A stretch of 41,238 nucleotides of DNA from an uncultured Bacteroidia bacterium (GTDB taxonomy: Bacteria; Bacteroidota; Bacteroidia; Bacteroidales; UBA932). The stretch covers positions 1-41,238 of the forward strand of contig CADAJF010000020.1 of the NCBI GenBank assembly GCA_902788175.1, written 5' to 3'. The position numbers and the translations under genes were made by a program. Of this stretch, positions 25,101 through 32,074 are shown one piece after another; the stretch's first letter is position 1, and each line of letters opens with the position of its first letter. The notes beneath the pieces are model-generated. The model did not search any database. It had not been told where the DNA came from and saw nothing but the letters and a program-made list of their open reading frames with translations.

Positions 25101-25340
25101 GTTCGCGTCCCCTTCTTCACCAACTATGACGCTGCCACCGGTCAGTGGATTGTGGAGAATTACGGCGTGGATCCGGACATCCTCCTGGACAATGACCCCA
25201 TCAAGGAGTACGCCGGCACCGACGAGCAGCTGGAAAAAGCCGTCCAGGTGGCCCTGGAGCAGATCAAGGACCGCAAGCCGCTTCCCGGTGTCCCCGCCCC
25301 CCGCACCTTTAAGGATCTGGGCCTCCCCGAAGTGTTTTAA
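22098..25340 (+). CDS. Tricorn-like S41-family protease, exported
   Basis: A 1080-aa homologue of archaeal tricorn protease. A signal peptide (MKRTLITCLLAVITTAALAQ) sends it to the periplasm. Residues 25-330 form the first beta-propeller with TolB-like repeats (YSPDGKTIAFTG, WSPDGKQVVY, YSPDGKKLAYN). The second propeller covers about 335-560 (LSPDGSRVAVTA, WSPDGKWIAW, WAPDSKHLYY). A K/P/A-rich linker lies near 555-590. The core follows: His745 in TASGHCYVTPGEYP, a PDZ domain (GVKEGDVVTAIDGVPLKDVD), then DDRANGGGN and the nucleophile Ser961 in KYSASDGDLFPW. These positions are close to His746 and Ser965 of Thermoplasma tricorn. It should finish degrading peptides into short products. It is coupled to gmk by a four-base overlap. 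Confidence 0.93.
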   Translation: MKRTLITCLLAVITTAALAQTEEARLLRFPATNSTDVVFSYAGDLWTVPIEGGQARRLTSHIGYEIFARYSPDGKTIAFTGEYDGNREVYRIPATGGEPVRLTYTSTNPRDELGDRMGPNNIVMAWSPDGKQVVYRNRTEDGFAGQLWTVSPDGGMPTRIPLPEGGFCSYSPDGKKLAYNRVMREFRTWKYYRGGMADDIWIHDAKAGKVTNVSNNNAQDIFPMWVGDEIFYASDRDMIMNLFVYNTRTGSTEKVTHFKEYDVKFPSTDGKTIVFENGGWLYKLDPKTRACSKIPVTLGADAVYGRTQQKKLEASTRGASLSPDGSRVAVTARGEVFDVPVGKGVTRNLTRSSNSNDRGAVWSPDGKWIAWIGDSTGETEVYLYDAAKGSSKQLTSGADTYIRGIQWAPDSKHLYYTDRKNRFVEVDPLSGAKRTVMESQTGEFFGVGISPDSQWITYTRPASNEMSIVYLRSLSSGKEYPVTERWYNSGSPTFSTDGKYLIFTSDRDLNPQYSRIEWNYSFTDMSGVYMAMLAGDTPSPLIAKDPVVKAGEPEKPAGPPQEKKAGPQDKKDAGKPAAKPAPSTRVDPDGIADRIVKLPVKGRGFYCDGKSLWYSGRGGTRVFNFESGEDEACTDGMMSPAPGGKKALVMKGRDMYAVNIGPKMALKDKIKLDDLVTSVDYSQEWAQLYDEVWRAFRDGYYLENMHGLDWKAIKAKYEVLLPYAKTRLDVNYIIGEMISETASGHCYVTPGEYPKPERIRMGLLGAEFSKVKDGFRIDKILEGATYRPELRSPLTEPGLGVKEGDVVTAIDGVPLKDVDNIYKLLIGKADVLTELSVGGKKVVVKPIADEGPLHHYAWVMKNLRTVEKLSGGRVGYIYIPDMGPEGLSEWARYYYPQLDKEALIIDDRANGGGNISPMVIERLQRKVYRMTMRRGSTLTGTVPEGTHTGPKVLLINKYSASDGDLFPWSFKANKLGTVIGTRTWGGIVGISGSLPYVDGTDVRVPFFTNYDAATGQWIVENYGVDPDILLDNDPIKEYAGTDEQLEKAVQVALEQIKDRKPLPGVPAPRTFKDLGLPEVF

Positions 25341-25350
25341 AAATTTTTAT

Positions 25351-25358
25351 TATCTTTG
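25351..25358 (+). promoter_or_regulatory. -7 promoter box TATCTTTG of the aldolase gene
   Basis: Exact TAnnTTTG match in the 52-bp gap after the tricorn-like gene, giving a leader of about 28 nt before the ATG at 25393. Confidence 0.75.
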
Positions 25359-25392
25359 TGAATTGGAATCATTCTTATAATTCTCATAGACT

Positions 25393-26394
25393 ATGGTATC
25401 TTATAAAGAAATCGGCCTGGTGAACACCCGCGAGATGTTCAAGAAGGCCGTTGCCGGCGGTTACGCCATCCCCGCATTCAACTTCAACAACATGGAGCAG
25501 CTGCAGGCCATCATCCAGGCCGCGGCAGAGACCAAGAGCCCGGTCATCCTCCAGGTTTCCAGCGGTGCCCGCAAATATGCCAACCAGACCCTCCTCCGCT
25601 ACATGGCCGAAGGCGCCGTGGAGTACGCCAAGGAACTGGGCTGGGAGCATCCCCAGATTTGCCTGCACCTGGACCACGGCAACAGCTTCGAGCTGTGCAA
25701 GAGCTGCGTGGACATGGGCTTCAGCTCCGTTATGATTGACGCCTCCTCCCTGCCCTATGAGGAGAATGTCGCCCTCACCAAGCAGGTGGTGGAATACGCC
25801 CACAAGTACGATGTCACCGTAGAAGCAGAGCTGGGTGTGCTGGCCGGCGTGGAAGACGAGGTCGCCTCCGAAGTTTCCCACTACACCAAGCCCGAGGAAG
25901 TGATTGATTTCGCCACCCGCACGGGCTGCGATTCCCTGGCCATTTCTATCGGCACCAGCCATGGCGCTTACAAGTTCAAACCCGAGCAGTGCACCCGTGA
26001 CCCCAAGACCGGCCGCCTGGTTCCCCCGCCGCTGGCCTTCGATGTGCTGCATGAGATTGAAAAGAAGCTCCCCGGCTTCCCCATCGTGCTGCATGGCTCC
26101 AGCTCCGTTCCGCAGGAGTACGTGGACATTATCAACGCCAACGGCGGCAAACTGCCGGATGCCGTGGGTATTCCCGAGGAGCAGCTCCGCGAGGCCTCCA
26201 AGAGCGCTGTCTGCAAGATCAACATCGACTCCGACAGCCGTCTGGCCATGACCGCCGCCGTCCGCCAGGTCTTCAATGAGAAACCCGGCGAGTTCGATCC
26301 CCGCAAGTACCTGGGTCCCGCCCGCGACGAGATGAAAAAACTCTACATGCACAAGATCGTCAACGTGCTGGGCTCCAACGGCAAAGCCGAGTAA
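25393..26394 (+). CDS. fba: Class II fructose-bisphosphate aldolase
   Basis: A 333-aa zinc-dependent aldolase cleaving fructose 1,6-bisphosphate in glycolysis. Typical motifs are YAIPAFNFNNMEQLQAI near the N-terminus, ICLHLDHGNSFELCK with catalytic Asp and zinc His (HLDHG), SVMIDASSLPYEENV, VEAELGVLAGVED, ISIGTSHGAYKF (second zinc His) and PIVLHGSSSVPQEY (third zinc His), then VCKINIDSDSRLAMTAA. The length and motif set are those of the longer class II (Fba type B) enzymes common in Bacteroidetes. The codon use is strongly biased, in line with high expression. It has its own promoter and a terminator at 26411-26446. Confidence 0.96.
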   Translation: MVSYKEIGLVNTREMFKKAVAGGYAIPAFNFNNMEQLQAIIQAAAETKSPVILQVSSGARKYANQTLLRYMAEGAVEYAKELGWEHPQICLHLDHGNSFELCKSCVDMGFSSVMIDASSLPYEENVALTKQVVEYAHKYDVTVEAELGVLAGVEDEVASEVSHYTKPEEVIDFATRTGCDSLAISIGTSHGAYKFKPEQCTRDPKTGRLVPPPLAFDVLHEIEKKLPGFPIVLHGSSSVPQEYVDIINANGGKLPDAVGIPEEQLREASKSAVCKINIDSDSRLAMTAAVRQVFNEKPGEFDPRKYLGPARDEMKKLYMHKIVNVLGSNGKAE

Positions 26395-26410
26395 AGCCTT
26401 ACACAGTTTT

Positions 26411-26446
26411 AAGAAGGGAGCCTGCCATCGTATGGGCTCCTTTCTT
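26411..26446 (+). terminator. Probable intrinsic terminator of fba
   Basis: A 12-bp stem (AAGAAGGGAGCC, 26411-26422, with GGCTCCTTTCTT, 26435-26446, one G-U pair) with a 12-nt loop, 17 bp after the fba stop. The T-rich tract is inside the 3' arm and no extra U run follows, so efficiency is uncertain. Confidence 0.6.
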
Positions 26447-26480
26447 GCGTGGAAGGGGTACCCGAGGCCGGCTGGTGGGA

Positions 26481-26535
26481 CCATGCCTTGCCGCCTTGAC
26501 AAAGAGAAAGCCCTGCACGGCCGATTTTGGGACCC
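26481..26535 (+). repeat. 55-bp dispersed repeat, copy 1
   Basis: CCATGCCTTGCCGCCTTGAC starts this unit, which continues through AAAGCCCTG to GGCCGATTTTGGGACCC. The same 55 bp occurs at 37726-37780 with three mismatches. The stretch just after it contains TGCTCACGGACCC(C)GCGGAACGG twice, at 26539 and 26591 (52-bp period). No gene is seen between 26447 and 26722. Confidence 0.85.
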
Positions 26536-26722
26536 TGCTGCTCACGGACCCCGCGGAACGGACACCTCCGTGGGCGAAATGGGGCCCTGGTGCTCACGGA
26601 CCCGCGGAACGGGTGAAGTTGGACCTTATGAACCCAGCCCACATTACAGCCTATAGCTTGCTAACATCCTGATTTTGATGGAGGGTATTCTTCGGGAGGT
26701 CGTTCCTGGGGCCACACAGGTT

Positions 26723-26872
26723 TTATCGAGCAGACAGGATGCGGGTTATCCCGAGGACTTCCTGGATTTCGGCGAGATTGCTTTCAGGTGTCGTAAGTGG
26801 CGACTCCCATCGGCTTGTTGTAGTCCTGAATCACGTACTCCACGTAAGAACGGTTTGCATCCCGGCAGAGGA
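26723..26872 (-). pseudogene. Remnant: C-terminus of a YhcG-type (DUF1016/PDDEXK) nuclease
   Basis: On the minus strand, codons upstream of about 26775 read ILCRDANRSYVEYVIQDYNK followed by PMGVATY, a hallmark of the C-terminal end of YhcG-type PDDEXK nucleases. The frame breaks after ATYDT (TGA); a neighbouring frame continues PESNLAEIQEVLG to a TAA at 26723-26725. The first 300 or so residues of the protein are absent. The fragment directly abuts a transposase remnant, so the parent gene was probably lost by insertion and deletion. Confidence 0.7.
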
Positions 26873-27009
26873 TGTTCGTGAAGAAACTCGCTCCGTTCCG
26901 CCACCATCAGGCTCTCCAACATAATCTCCAAAAGGTCATGAAGTCCATTTTCTTTCTCGGCATGCTTGCACATTACCTCAGAAAGTAGTTCCTTTGTGAA
27001 AGTAATCAT
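26873..27009 (-). pseudogene. Remnant: N-terminus of an IS256-family (Mutator) transposase
   Basis: The minus-strand ATG at 27009 opens MITFTKELLSEVMCKHAEKE, then NGLHDLLEIMLESLMVAERSEFLHE, which matches the N-terminus of IS256-type transposases (the NGL..L....LN.M..AER..FL pattern). About 45 residues remain of roughly 400; the frame then runs into YhcG-derived sequence at about 26873. Upstream, GCGGACACACTTTATGGGAC near 27090-27110 may be what is left of the element's outer end, by resemblance only. Nothing else recognisable lies between 27010 and 27266. Confidence 0.6.
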
Positions 27010-27266
27010 AAGTCTGTATTTTTAAAGTTGAACATGAATGTTCTTTTAAGGCACTTTATATTTACAGACTATTTTCTTTCTACCTACGCGGACACACTTT
27101 ATGGGACATTATCCGCCAATGATAAAAACAGGCTTTCACACCAGGAACTCCTGGCAGATGGGATTGAAATCATTGATTGTCCACATACGATTGGTCGGTT
27201 TTGCGGACGAAGTTACGTAAATCCGCAAGTATTGCAGGACGGGGTTTACCGAATGCTTATATGTAT

Positions 27267-29096
27267 CTACCACTCGTCTTCCTCACTTCTGGAATGAATC
27301 TGGGAAGCAAAGTTGAAATAGTCCCAGAAGACTTTCATGCCGATTCCAACTGGCCCTGTTGGTTCCGCCCCCTGACACAGCATGAAGACTCTCTCATTCC
27401 CTATCATAATGAACTTTGTCCTGGCACGCGTGATGGCCACGTTCAGGCGGTTCGGGCTATAGAAGAACTCGAGGCGATCCTCCACCTCCACGGGGTTGGA
27501 ATTGGCGAGCGTGAAAATGACATAATCCTTCTCCTGCCCCTGCATGCGCTCGACGGTGTCAACGAGGACATCGTCCAACGAATCATTAATTAAGATGCCT
27601 TTCTTAACGAGCGCCTTCTTGACCTCCCTGACCTGTGCCCTGTAGGGAGTGATGACTGCGATGTTTCCTAATTCTACTCCGTTACGAGCAAGGTCGAATA
27701 TAATATCAGCGACAAACTCTGATTCGTAGGGAGATCTTCCTAGTGCATCAAATTCATGATGGAGATAGAGGACCTCATTAGCGGGATCATTTAAGATTCG
27801 GCCGGCCTCGCCAGAGCATCGAAAACTGACGAATTCCTTATTATCCGCCTGGCGGGCGGTTCCGAGACGATTGCCGTAGAAAAGGCGTGTCGGTATCCTG
27901 ACGAGGGATTTGCTGAGGCGGTAGCTTTGATCGAGCATCGTCACGTGGTCGGGATACAAATCTATCATGTGCTTAAAGATGCTCTTGACGAAAAGCCTGT
28001 TCCCTGTATCGGTAGGCATGATGGGATCGAGTTGCTTGTGGTCTCCTACGAAGATAAGCTTTTCACCGTAAGTCATGGCCGCCAGTGCCAGCGGGATGGT
28101 CATCTGGGCTGCTTCATCAATGATGATATAATCGAACTCCCATCCCTGCAATTTCTTGCTAGCCGGATAGCATAGGGCGTACGGTGTGGCACCGATAACA
28201 ATACCGTTCCTTGATAGCATGGAGTTCTCGTAGTCAGTAATGGGGAGACGTGTCTTACGAGTAATGTACTCATTGCCAAGGACCTCTTCTGCCTGATGCT
28301 TCTCACCGATTTTGACAATCCTTGATTTGTCAGGAATCAGTACGCTGATGGCATTCAGGCAGTTATTGATGGCGGTATGGGTGGGACCTGTGATGAACAC
28401 CGACTTTCCCTCGCTTACCAGAATCTTGACAATCCGTGCAATTGTGTAGGTCTTGCCCGTTCCGGGAGGGCCCTGAATAATGTGAAAATGCGAGCAGCCG
28501 AGAGCCTTGCGAGTCGCAGTGTCCTGAGAGGAATTATTAGATGCACTGACCGTTACCAGGCTGTACTTGTTGTCAAGCGTTCCATCCAGCATCGACTCCA
28601 TTGCATCGTTGAGAATGTAGTTGCCGTAGATGCGGTCCCGTGCCGCGCCTAGAAGACGTTGGTTGATAGTAAGATTCTCTGTGTTAAGTTCCCAACCATG
28701 CTTAGGATATTCCAAAGCATCGATGTAATTGTTCTTTACGTCAAAGTCTCCGGATACGAGGACCATCTTGTCCAAAAGATCCTCCTCGATACTCAACTTG
28801 AAGCGATACCTGCCATTGCTCAGCACTACGGGAGCACCCTCGCGGAAGCGGGAGACATTATCACCACAGAAAACGACTACGCGGTTGATGAACCGGTCGT
28901 TTCCATTAAGGTACGGGCAGAAATCATTCGGGGCTTCATCATAAAAGTCAATATCAATATCGACATTCGCCAAGGTAAGCCCCTTGGCAACCCGCTCCTG
29001 GAGAGTCTTTCCCATCATCTCCTGATATTCACGGTTCTGACGCTCCTGCTGAATATCGATGGCTTTTGTCAAGTCTTCAATCAGTGACATTAGCAT
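27267..29096 (-). CDS. DNA2/UPF1-type SF1 helicase
   Basis: A 609-aa superfamily 1B helicase. Residues 1-190 form an N-terminal region with a beta-rich part, as in DNA2/NAM7 proteins. The motor domain follows: motif I GPPGTGKT (209-216), motif Ia ITGPTHTAINN, motif II DEAAQ (327-331), motif III GDHKQLDP (351-358), motif IV region LDQSYRLSKSLVRIP, motif V VDTVERMQGQEKDYVIFTL and motif VI RLNVAITRAR. All ATPase motifs are intact. An alternative start is the ATG at 29090. It is the last gene of a four-gene operon, 5 bp after the double-nuclease gene, whose RecB/Cas4-like domain would supply the nuclease that Dna2 carries on one chain. It may unwind DNA or RNA; the family includes both types. Confidence 0.9.
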   Translation of the reverse strand: MLMSLIEDLTKAIDIQQERQNREYQEMMGKTLQERVAKGLTLANVDIDIDFYDEAPNDFCPYLNGNDRFINRVVVFCGDNVSRFREGAPVVLSNGRYRFKLSIEEDLLDKMVLVSGDFDVKNNYIDALEYPKHGWELNTENLTINQRLLGAARDRIYGNYILNDAMESMLDGTLDNKYSLVTVSASNNSSQDTATRKALGCSHFHIIQGPPGTGKTYTIARIVKILVSEGKSVFITGPTHTAINNCLNAISVLIPDKSRIVKIGEKHQAEEVLGNEYITRKTRLPITDYENSMLSRNGIVIGATPYALCYPASKKLQGWEFDYIIIDEAAQMTIPLALAAMTYGEKLIFVGDHKQLDPIMPTDTGNRLFVKSIFKHMIDLYPDHVTMLDQSYRLSKSLVRIPTRLFYGNRLGTARQADNKEFVSFRCSGEAGRILNDPANEVLYLHHEFDALGRSPYESEFVADIIFDLARNGVELGNIAVITPYRAQVREVKKALVKKGILINDSLDDVLVDTVERMQGQEKDYVIFTLANSNPVEVEDRLEFFYSPNRLNVAITRARTKFIMIGNERVFMLCQGAEPTGPVGIGMKVFWDYFNFASQIHSRSEEDEW

Positions 29097-29101
29097 TATT
29101 G

Positions 29102-32071
29102 TTATAGCGTTGATTCATAACACTCTATCATGTCAAGCACCTCCTGTCTCCGATACTGGGAGAGCTTGACCGTATAATATCTATCATACTCGGGGTAGAG
29201 GACTGCAAGGATCATCGAGGATACCCTAATGCCGTAATCCTTCTCAAGAATATACTTGTAGAAACTCTGTTGGAGTTCGTACTTATAGTAGCTGGAGTTG
29301 TCCAGGTGTGAAAGAACGGAAAGCCCGCAGCCGAAGCCGTACTTCTTTGGATATCCGTCAATGATGAGGTGCTTGCTTCGCTTCCAGTCAACCATAACGT
29401 AATTGCCATCTGGCTTCCGAAAGAGAGCATCAACGGTTCCAGCAATATTGGAACCTTTGAGCTCAATGGGATACTCGGCGCTGTCGAACGTGAGGCCCCT
29501 TCGCACGATTTGCTCCTCGTGGAAGCGCAGGAAAAACTGGAACTCTCTAGAACTGCCGTCGTAAGGGAGTCCCTTGAGATAGTTCTCAATCTGCTTGTGC
29601 ATATCAGTGCCGCGTTCGGAAGGCTCAGCGAGTTCCTTTCTGACCTCGTCTTCTGCCATCCCGGTCTCATCCATTCTTTTTTTGATGTAGGCCTCCTCAT
29701 CAAAGTGTGGGAAAAAGCGCTCTATCAGTGTAGTAACGGAAATGCGATCGGAGTTTCCCGTCATGTCACAGGGATTGTAATATGAGTGCGAATGTTCGTC
29801 AAAGCAAAGTTCCGTGGGCTTACGTACTTCAAAGGGTGCCGCCTTGACGGGATCTGGAAATATCGGGTTCTTTTGTTGCGGAAGCGGGCGGGGTTCGGCC
29901 TTCTCGGTTTGCTTGAAAAGAGGTTGTTGTTCAATTTGGACGGGTCTGTGAACAGGAGTGCGCACAATCATGAGGTCAATCCCCTCGGGTTTATCGAGAC
30001 ACATGATCTTCCGGGTTCGATCCTGTCTGGAGAAGAACTGGATTCCGAGGTATTTCTCACGGTAAAGTTCTTTTTCCCACTCGATGGCCTGCTTGCGGGC
30101 CCAACGGGGCTCTTTCTCAATAAGGCTAGGTGTAGGGAGGGCCTCGCCACGCATCACTGCAATAATATTCTCAAGCATACGGATACATTCCCCGCTATAG
30201 AAATGCACCTGCTTTTCAGAGAAGCGAACCACCACCCAGCCGCTCTCCTTGAAAAACACATCACGAATGGCATCGTTTCCTTCGATGATATGCGTAACTA
30301 GGCGGTTGTAACCGTTATAAGGTTCATCAATCTCGACGTCAATGTAGAGGTTGATCTCCTCATCATAGAGGACGATGTCTGGTTCATACGGGGCGAAGCG
30401 CCCGGGAATCCTCAGGTGGAAGTTGTCCGAAATGGATATGCCGGTGAGTGATGCTTGCAGCTGGGCCAGGAACTCGGGTTCCTTGTAGCCACGGATGTCC
30501 GAACGTCCTTGCCGGGGAAGCTTTAGTAGAGAGTTCGGACCTGGAGTGGAGACTAAGGGATATATATCTGATGAATTGAATGTATCACAGGGCGAATACC
30601 GGATTCGAAGGTCATCGACCTGCTTGGGGTTGGGTTTCGAGATAATGACATCGCAATCAGAAGCCCCCTCTTCTTTCCTGTGGATAACAGCAGTCCGCGC
30701 TGGATTAATGTCTTTACCAGGAGGCACTTCCTGTTCTTTACTACTCTTTTCTTCCTCTTCAGCAATCGCTTTATTCTTTTTGTCAATCAAGGCCTGCATT
30801 TCCTCTGCACTGAATTCTTTAAATAAAGAAAGAAAACTGATGCATGAGCGAGATGCCGGATAATGTTCCCATAACTGCTGTGTGAAATTGATTATTTCAT
30901 TAGTCGTCGTATGGTTTGTAATGACTATTAGTTTTTTATTTTGTATATCTGAATTACCCAAATCAGAGTTATCATATGATGGTATGTGCTCTTCATCAAA
31001 TAGTGCGCCCAGCGATACTATTGTACGAGCGTAGAGTTTATCTTGTTCAGCAAGAAGAGACGTCCCATTTGCAGTTTCAGTGTCGCGAAAAAACTCTTCT
31101 ATTAACTGCTTAACGAGGTTATCATTATAAACAATGACTGCTAAATCCTCATATTTTTCCTTCAATGCTTTTAAAACATCCTCAATAATGTGAGGATATA
31201 TTCTAATAGTATGCGATGTCCAGGCTGAACAATCCCCAAGAAGATATTTCTTTAATTGAATTACCTCAGGAAAATGGGTGTAATCCAGTTGTTCATCCAA
31301 ACAATAACTATGAAAAAACAACTGCCAGATGGATTGGGATGATTCATATAAGTCCCCTTCTTCATTGACGAGTTTAACCGGCACAGAATACACATAACGT
31401 CCCAGATAACTAAACTCCTTCTTAACAAGGGCAACTATTTCTTTTGAAAACTGCTTCTGAGCCGAGCTCCAATCATTGAATTTTTCTCTCTGTCGATTAG
31501 CTTCTTCGTATTGTAAAATAATATCCTTGTTTATGATAACATCTTCTTTCGTTATTATCTTCTGCCCTTTACTATTTGTCTCGGGTAAATGCTTTATCTC
31601 ATCCCTCATCACTTTACTAGACAGACAGAAATTGTTCTTGCTTATCCAATTATTTAATCCATTAGGAGCATCACTTTCAATAGACCTAAACTCCTCATTA
31701 ATCTGGGTGATGTTAGCTCTCTCTAAAGCGATTCTCTTTTCTTCTTCTTGTTGGAGTAACTCCCATTCTTTCTCTTTCCACGAGAAGAATTCTTTGCGGT
31801 CTTTCGATTTCCAATCAGAAACTTGAGCTTTTAGATTGTGATCTCTTTTGTATTTCTCAAAGGCAAAGGGATATTTCTCTGCTATTACTCTTGCTTTTTC
31901 TTCTTTTCTTTTGAGGGCTAAATTCCCAAAGTAAAACAGCAATGCAAGAAACAGCACTGACAACACTATAGTTCCAACAATGACCCACCTGACCGCTGGA
32001 GTACCAAAACTGAAAGCAAATAATAGAATTACTAGAACTATTTTGATTGTTTTCTCAAACGAGTCGTCCAT
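29102..32071 (-). CDS. Membrane-anchored protein with two PD-(D/E)XK nuclease-like domains
   Basis: A 989-aa protein I do not recognise as a named family. Two membrane segments lie at about residues 8-25 and 28-50; a long charged coiled-coil-like region follows to about 210, then an uncharacterised domain to 420 and an acidic linker (430-450). Residues 545-640 look like a DUF559/Vsr-like nuclease: PYEPDIVLYD (Asp565), LYIDVEIDEPY (Asp578, Glu580) and GWVVVRFSEKQV. Residues 750-985 look like a RecB/Cas4-type nuclease: RGTDMH (His825), YPIELKG (Glu870), AGTVDAL (Asp881), VMVDWKRSK (Asp895, Lys897) and ELQQSFYKYIL (Gln934). The gene sits 3 bp after the membrane-protein gene and 5 bp before the helicase. 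A degradative role at the membrane is inference. Confidence 0.75.
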   Translation of the reverse strand: MDDSFEKTIKIVLVILLFAFSFGTPAVRWVIVGTIVLSVLFLALLFYFGNLALKRKEEKARVIAEKYPFAFEKYKRDHNLKAQVSDWKSKDRKEFFSWKEKEWELLQQEEEKRIALERANITQINEEFRSIESDAPNGLNNWISKNNFCLSSKVMRDEIKHLPETNSKGQKIITKEDVIINKDIILQYEEANRQREKFNDWSSAQKQFSKEIVALVKKEFSYLGRYVYSVPVKLVNEEGDLYESSQSIWQLFFHSYCLDEQLDYTHFPEVIQLKKYLLGDCSAWTSHTIRIYPHIIEDVLKALKEKYEDLAVIVYNDNLVKQLIEEFFRDTETANGTSLLAEQDKLYARTIVSLGALFDEEHIPSYDNSDLGNSDIQNKKLIVITNHTTTNEIINFTQQLWEHYPASRSCISFLSLFKEFSAEEMQALIDKKNKAIAEEEEKSSKEQEVPPGKDINPARTAVIHRKEEGASDCDVIISKPNPKQVDDLRIRYSPCDTFNSSDIYPLVSTPGPNSLLKLPRQGRSDIRGYKEPEFLAQLQASLTGISISDNFHLRIPGRFAPYEPDIVLYDEEINLYIDVEIDEPYNGYNRLVTHIIEGNDAIRDVFFKESGWVVVRFSEKQVHFYSGECIRMLENIIAVMRGEALPTPSLIEKEPRWARKQAIEWEKELYREKYLGIQFFSRQDRTRKIMCLDKPEGIDLMIVRTPVHRPVQIEQQPLFKQTEKAEPRPLPQQKNPIFPDPVKAAPFEVRKPTELCFDEHSHSYYNPCDMTGNSDRISVTTLIERFFPHFDEEAYIKKRMDETGMAEDEVRKELAEPSERGTDMHKQIENYLKGLPYDGSSREFQFFLRFHEEQIVRRGLTFDSAEYPIELKGSNIAGTVDALFRKPDGNYVMVDWKRSKHLIIDGYPKKYGFGCGLSVLSHLDNSSYYKYELQQSFYKYILEKDYGIRVSSMILAVLYPEYDRYYTVKLSQYRRQEVLDMIECYESTL

Positions 32072-32074
32072 ACA

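Noticed and set aside
27201-27228. Terminator after the helicase gene
   Set aside because: TTGCGGA and TCCGCAA pair around a 14-nt loop, but no T run follows on the minus strand.
27028-27297. A plus-strand protein of about 89 aa downstream of the helicase gene
   Set aside because: It overlaps the end of the helicase gene, has no family motif and no promoter, and its sequence reads as chance translation.
29102-32071. Cas4 of a CRISPR adaptation module
   Set aside because: The C-terminal domain is Cas4/RecB-like, but there is no Cas1, Cas2 or repeat array, the protein is membrane-anchored, and the four-cysteine iron-sulphur pattern of Cas4 is not evident.
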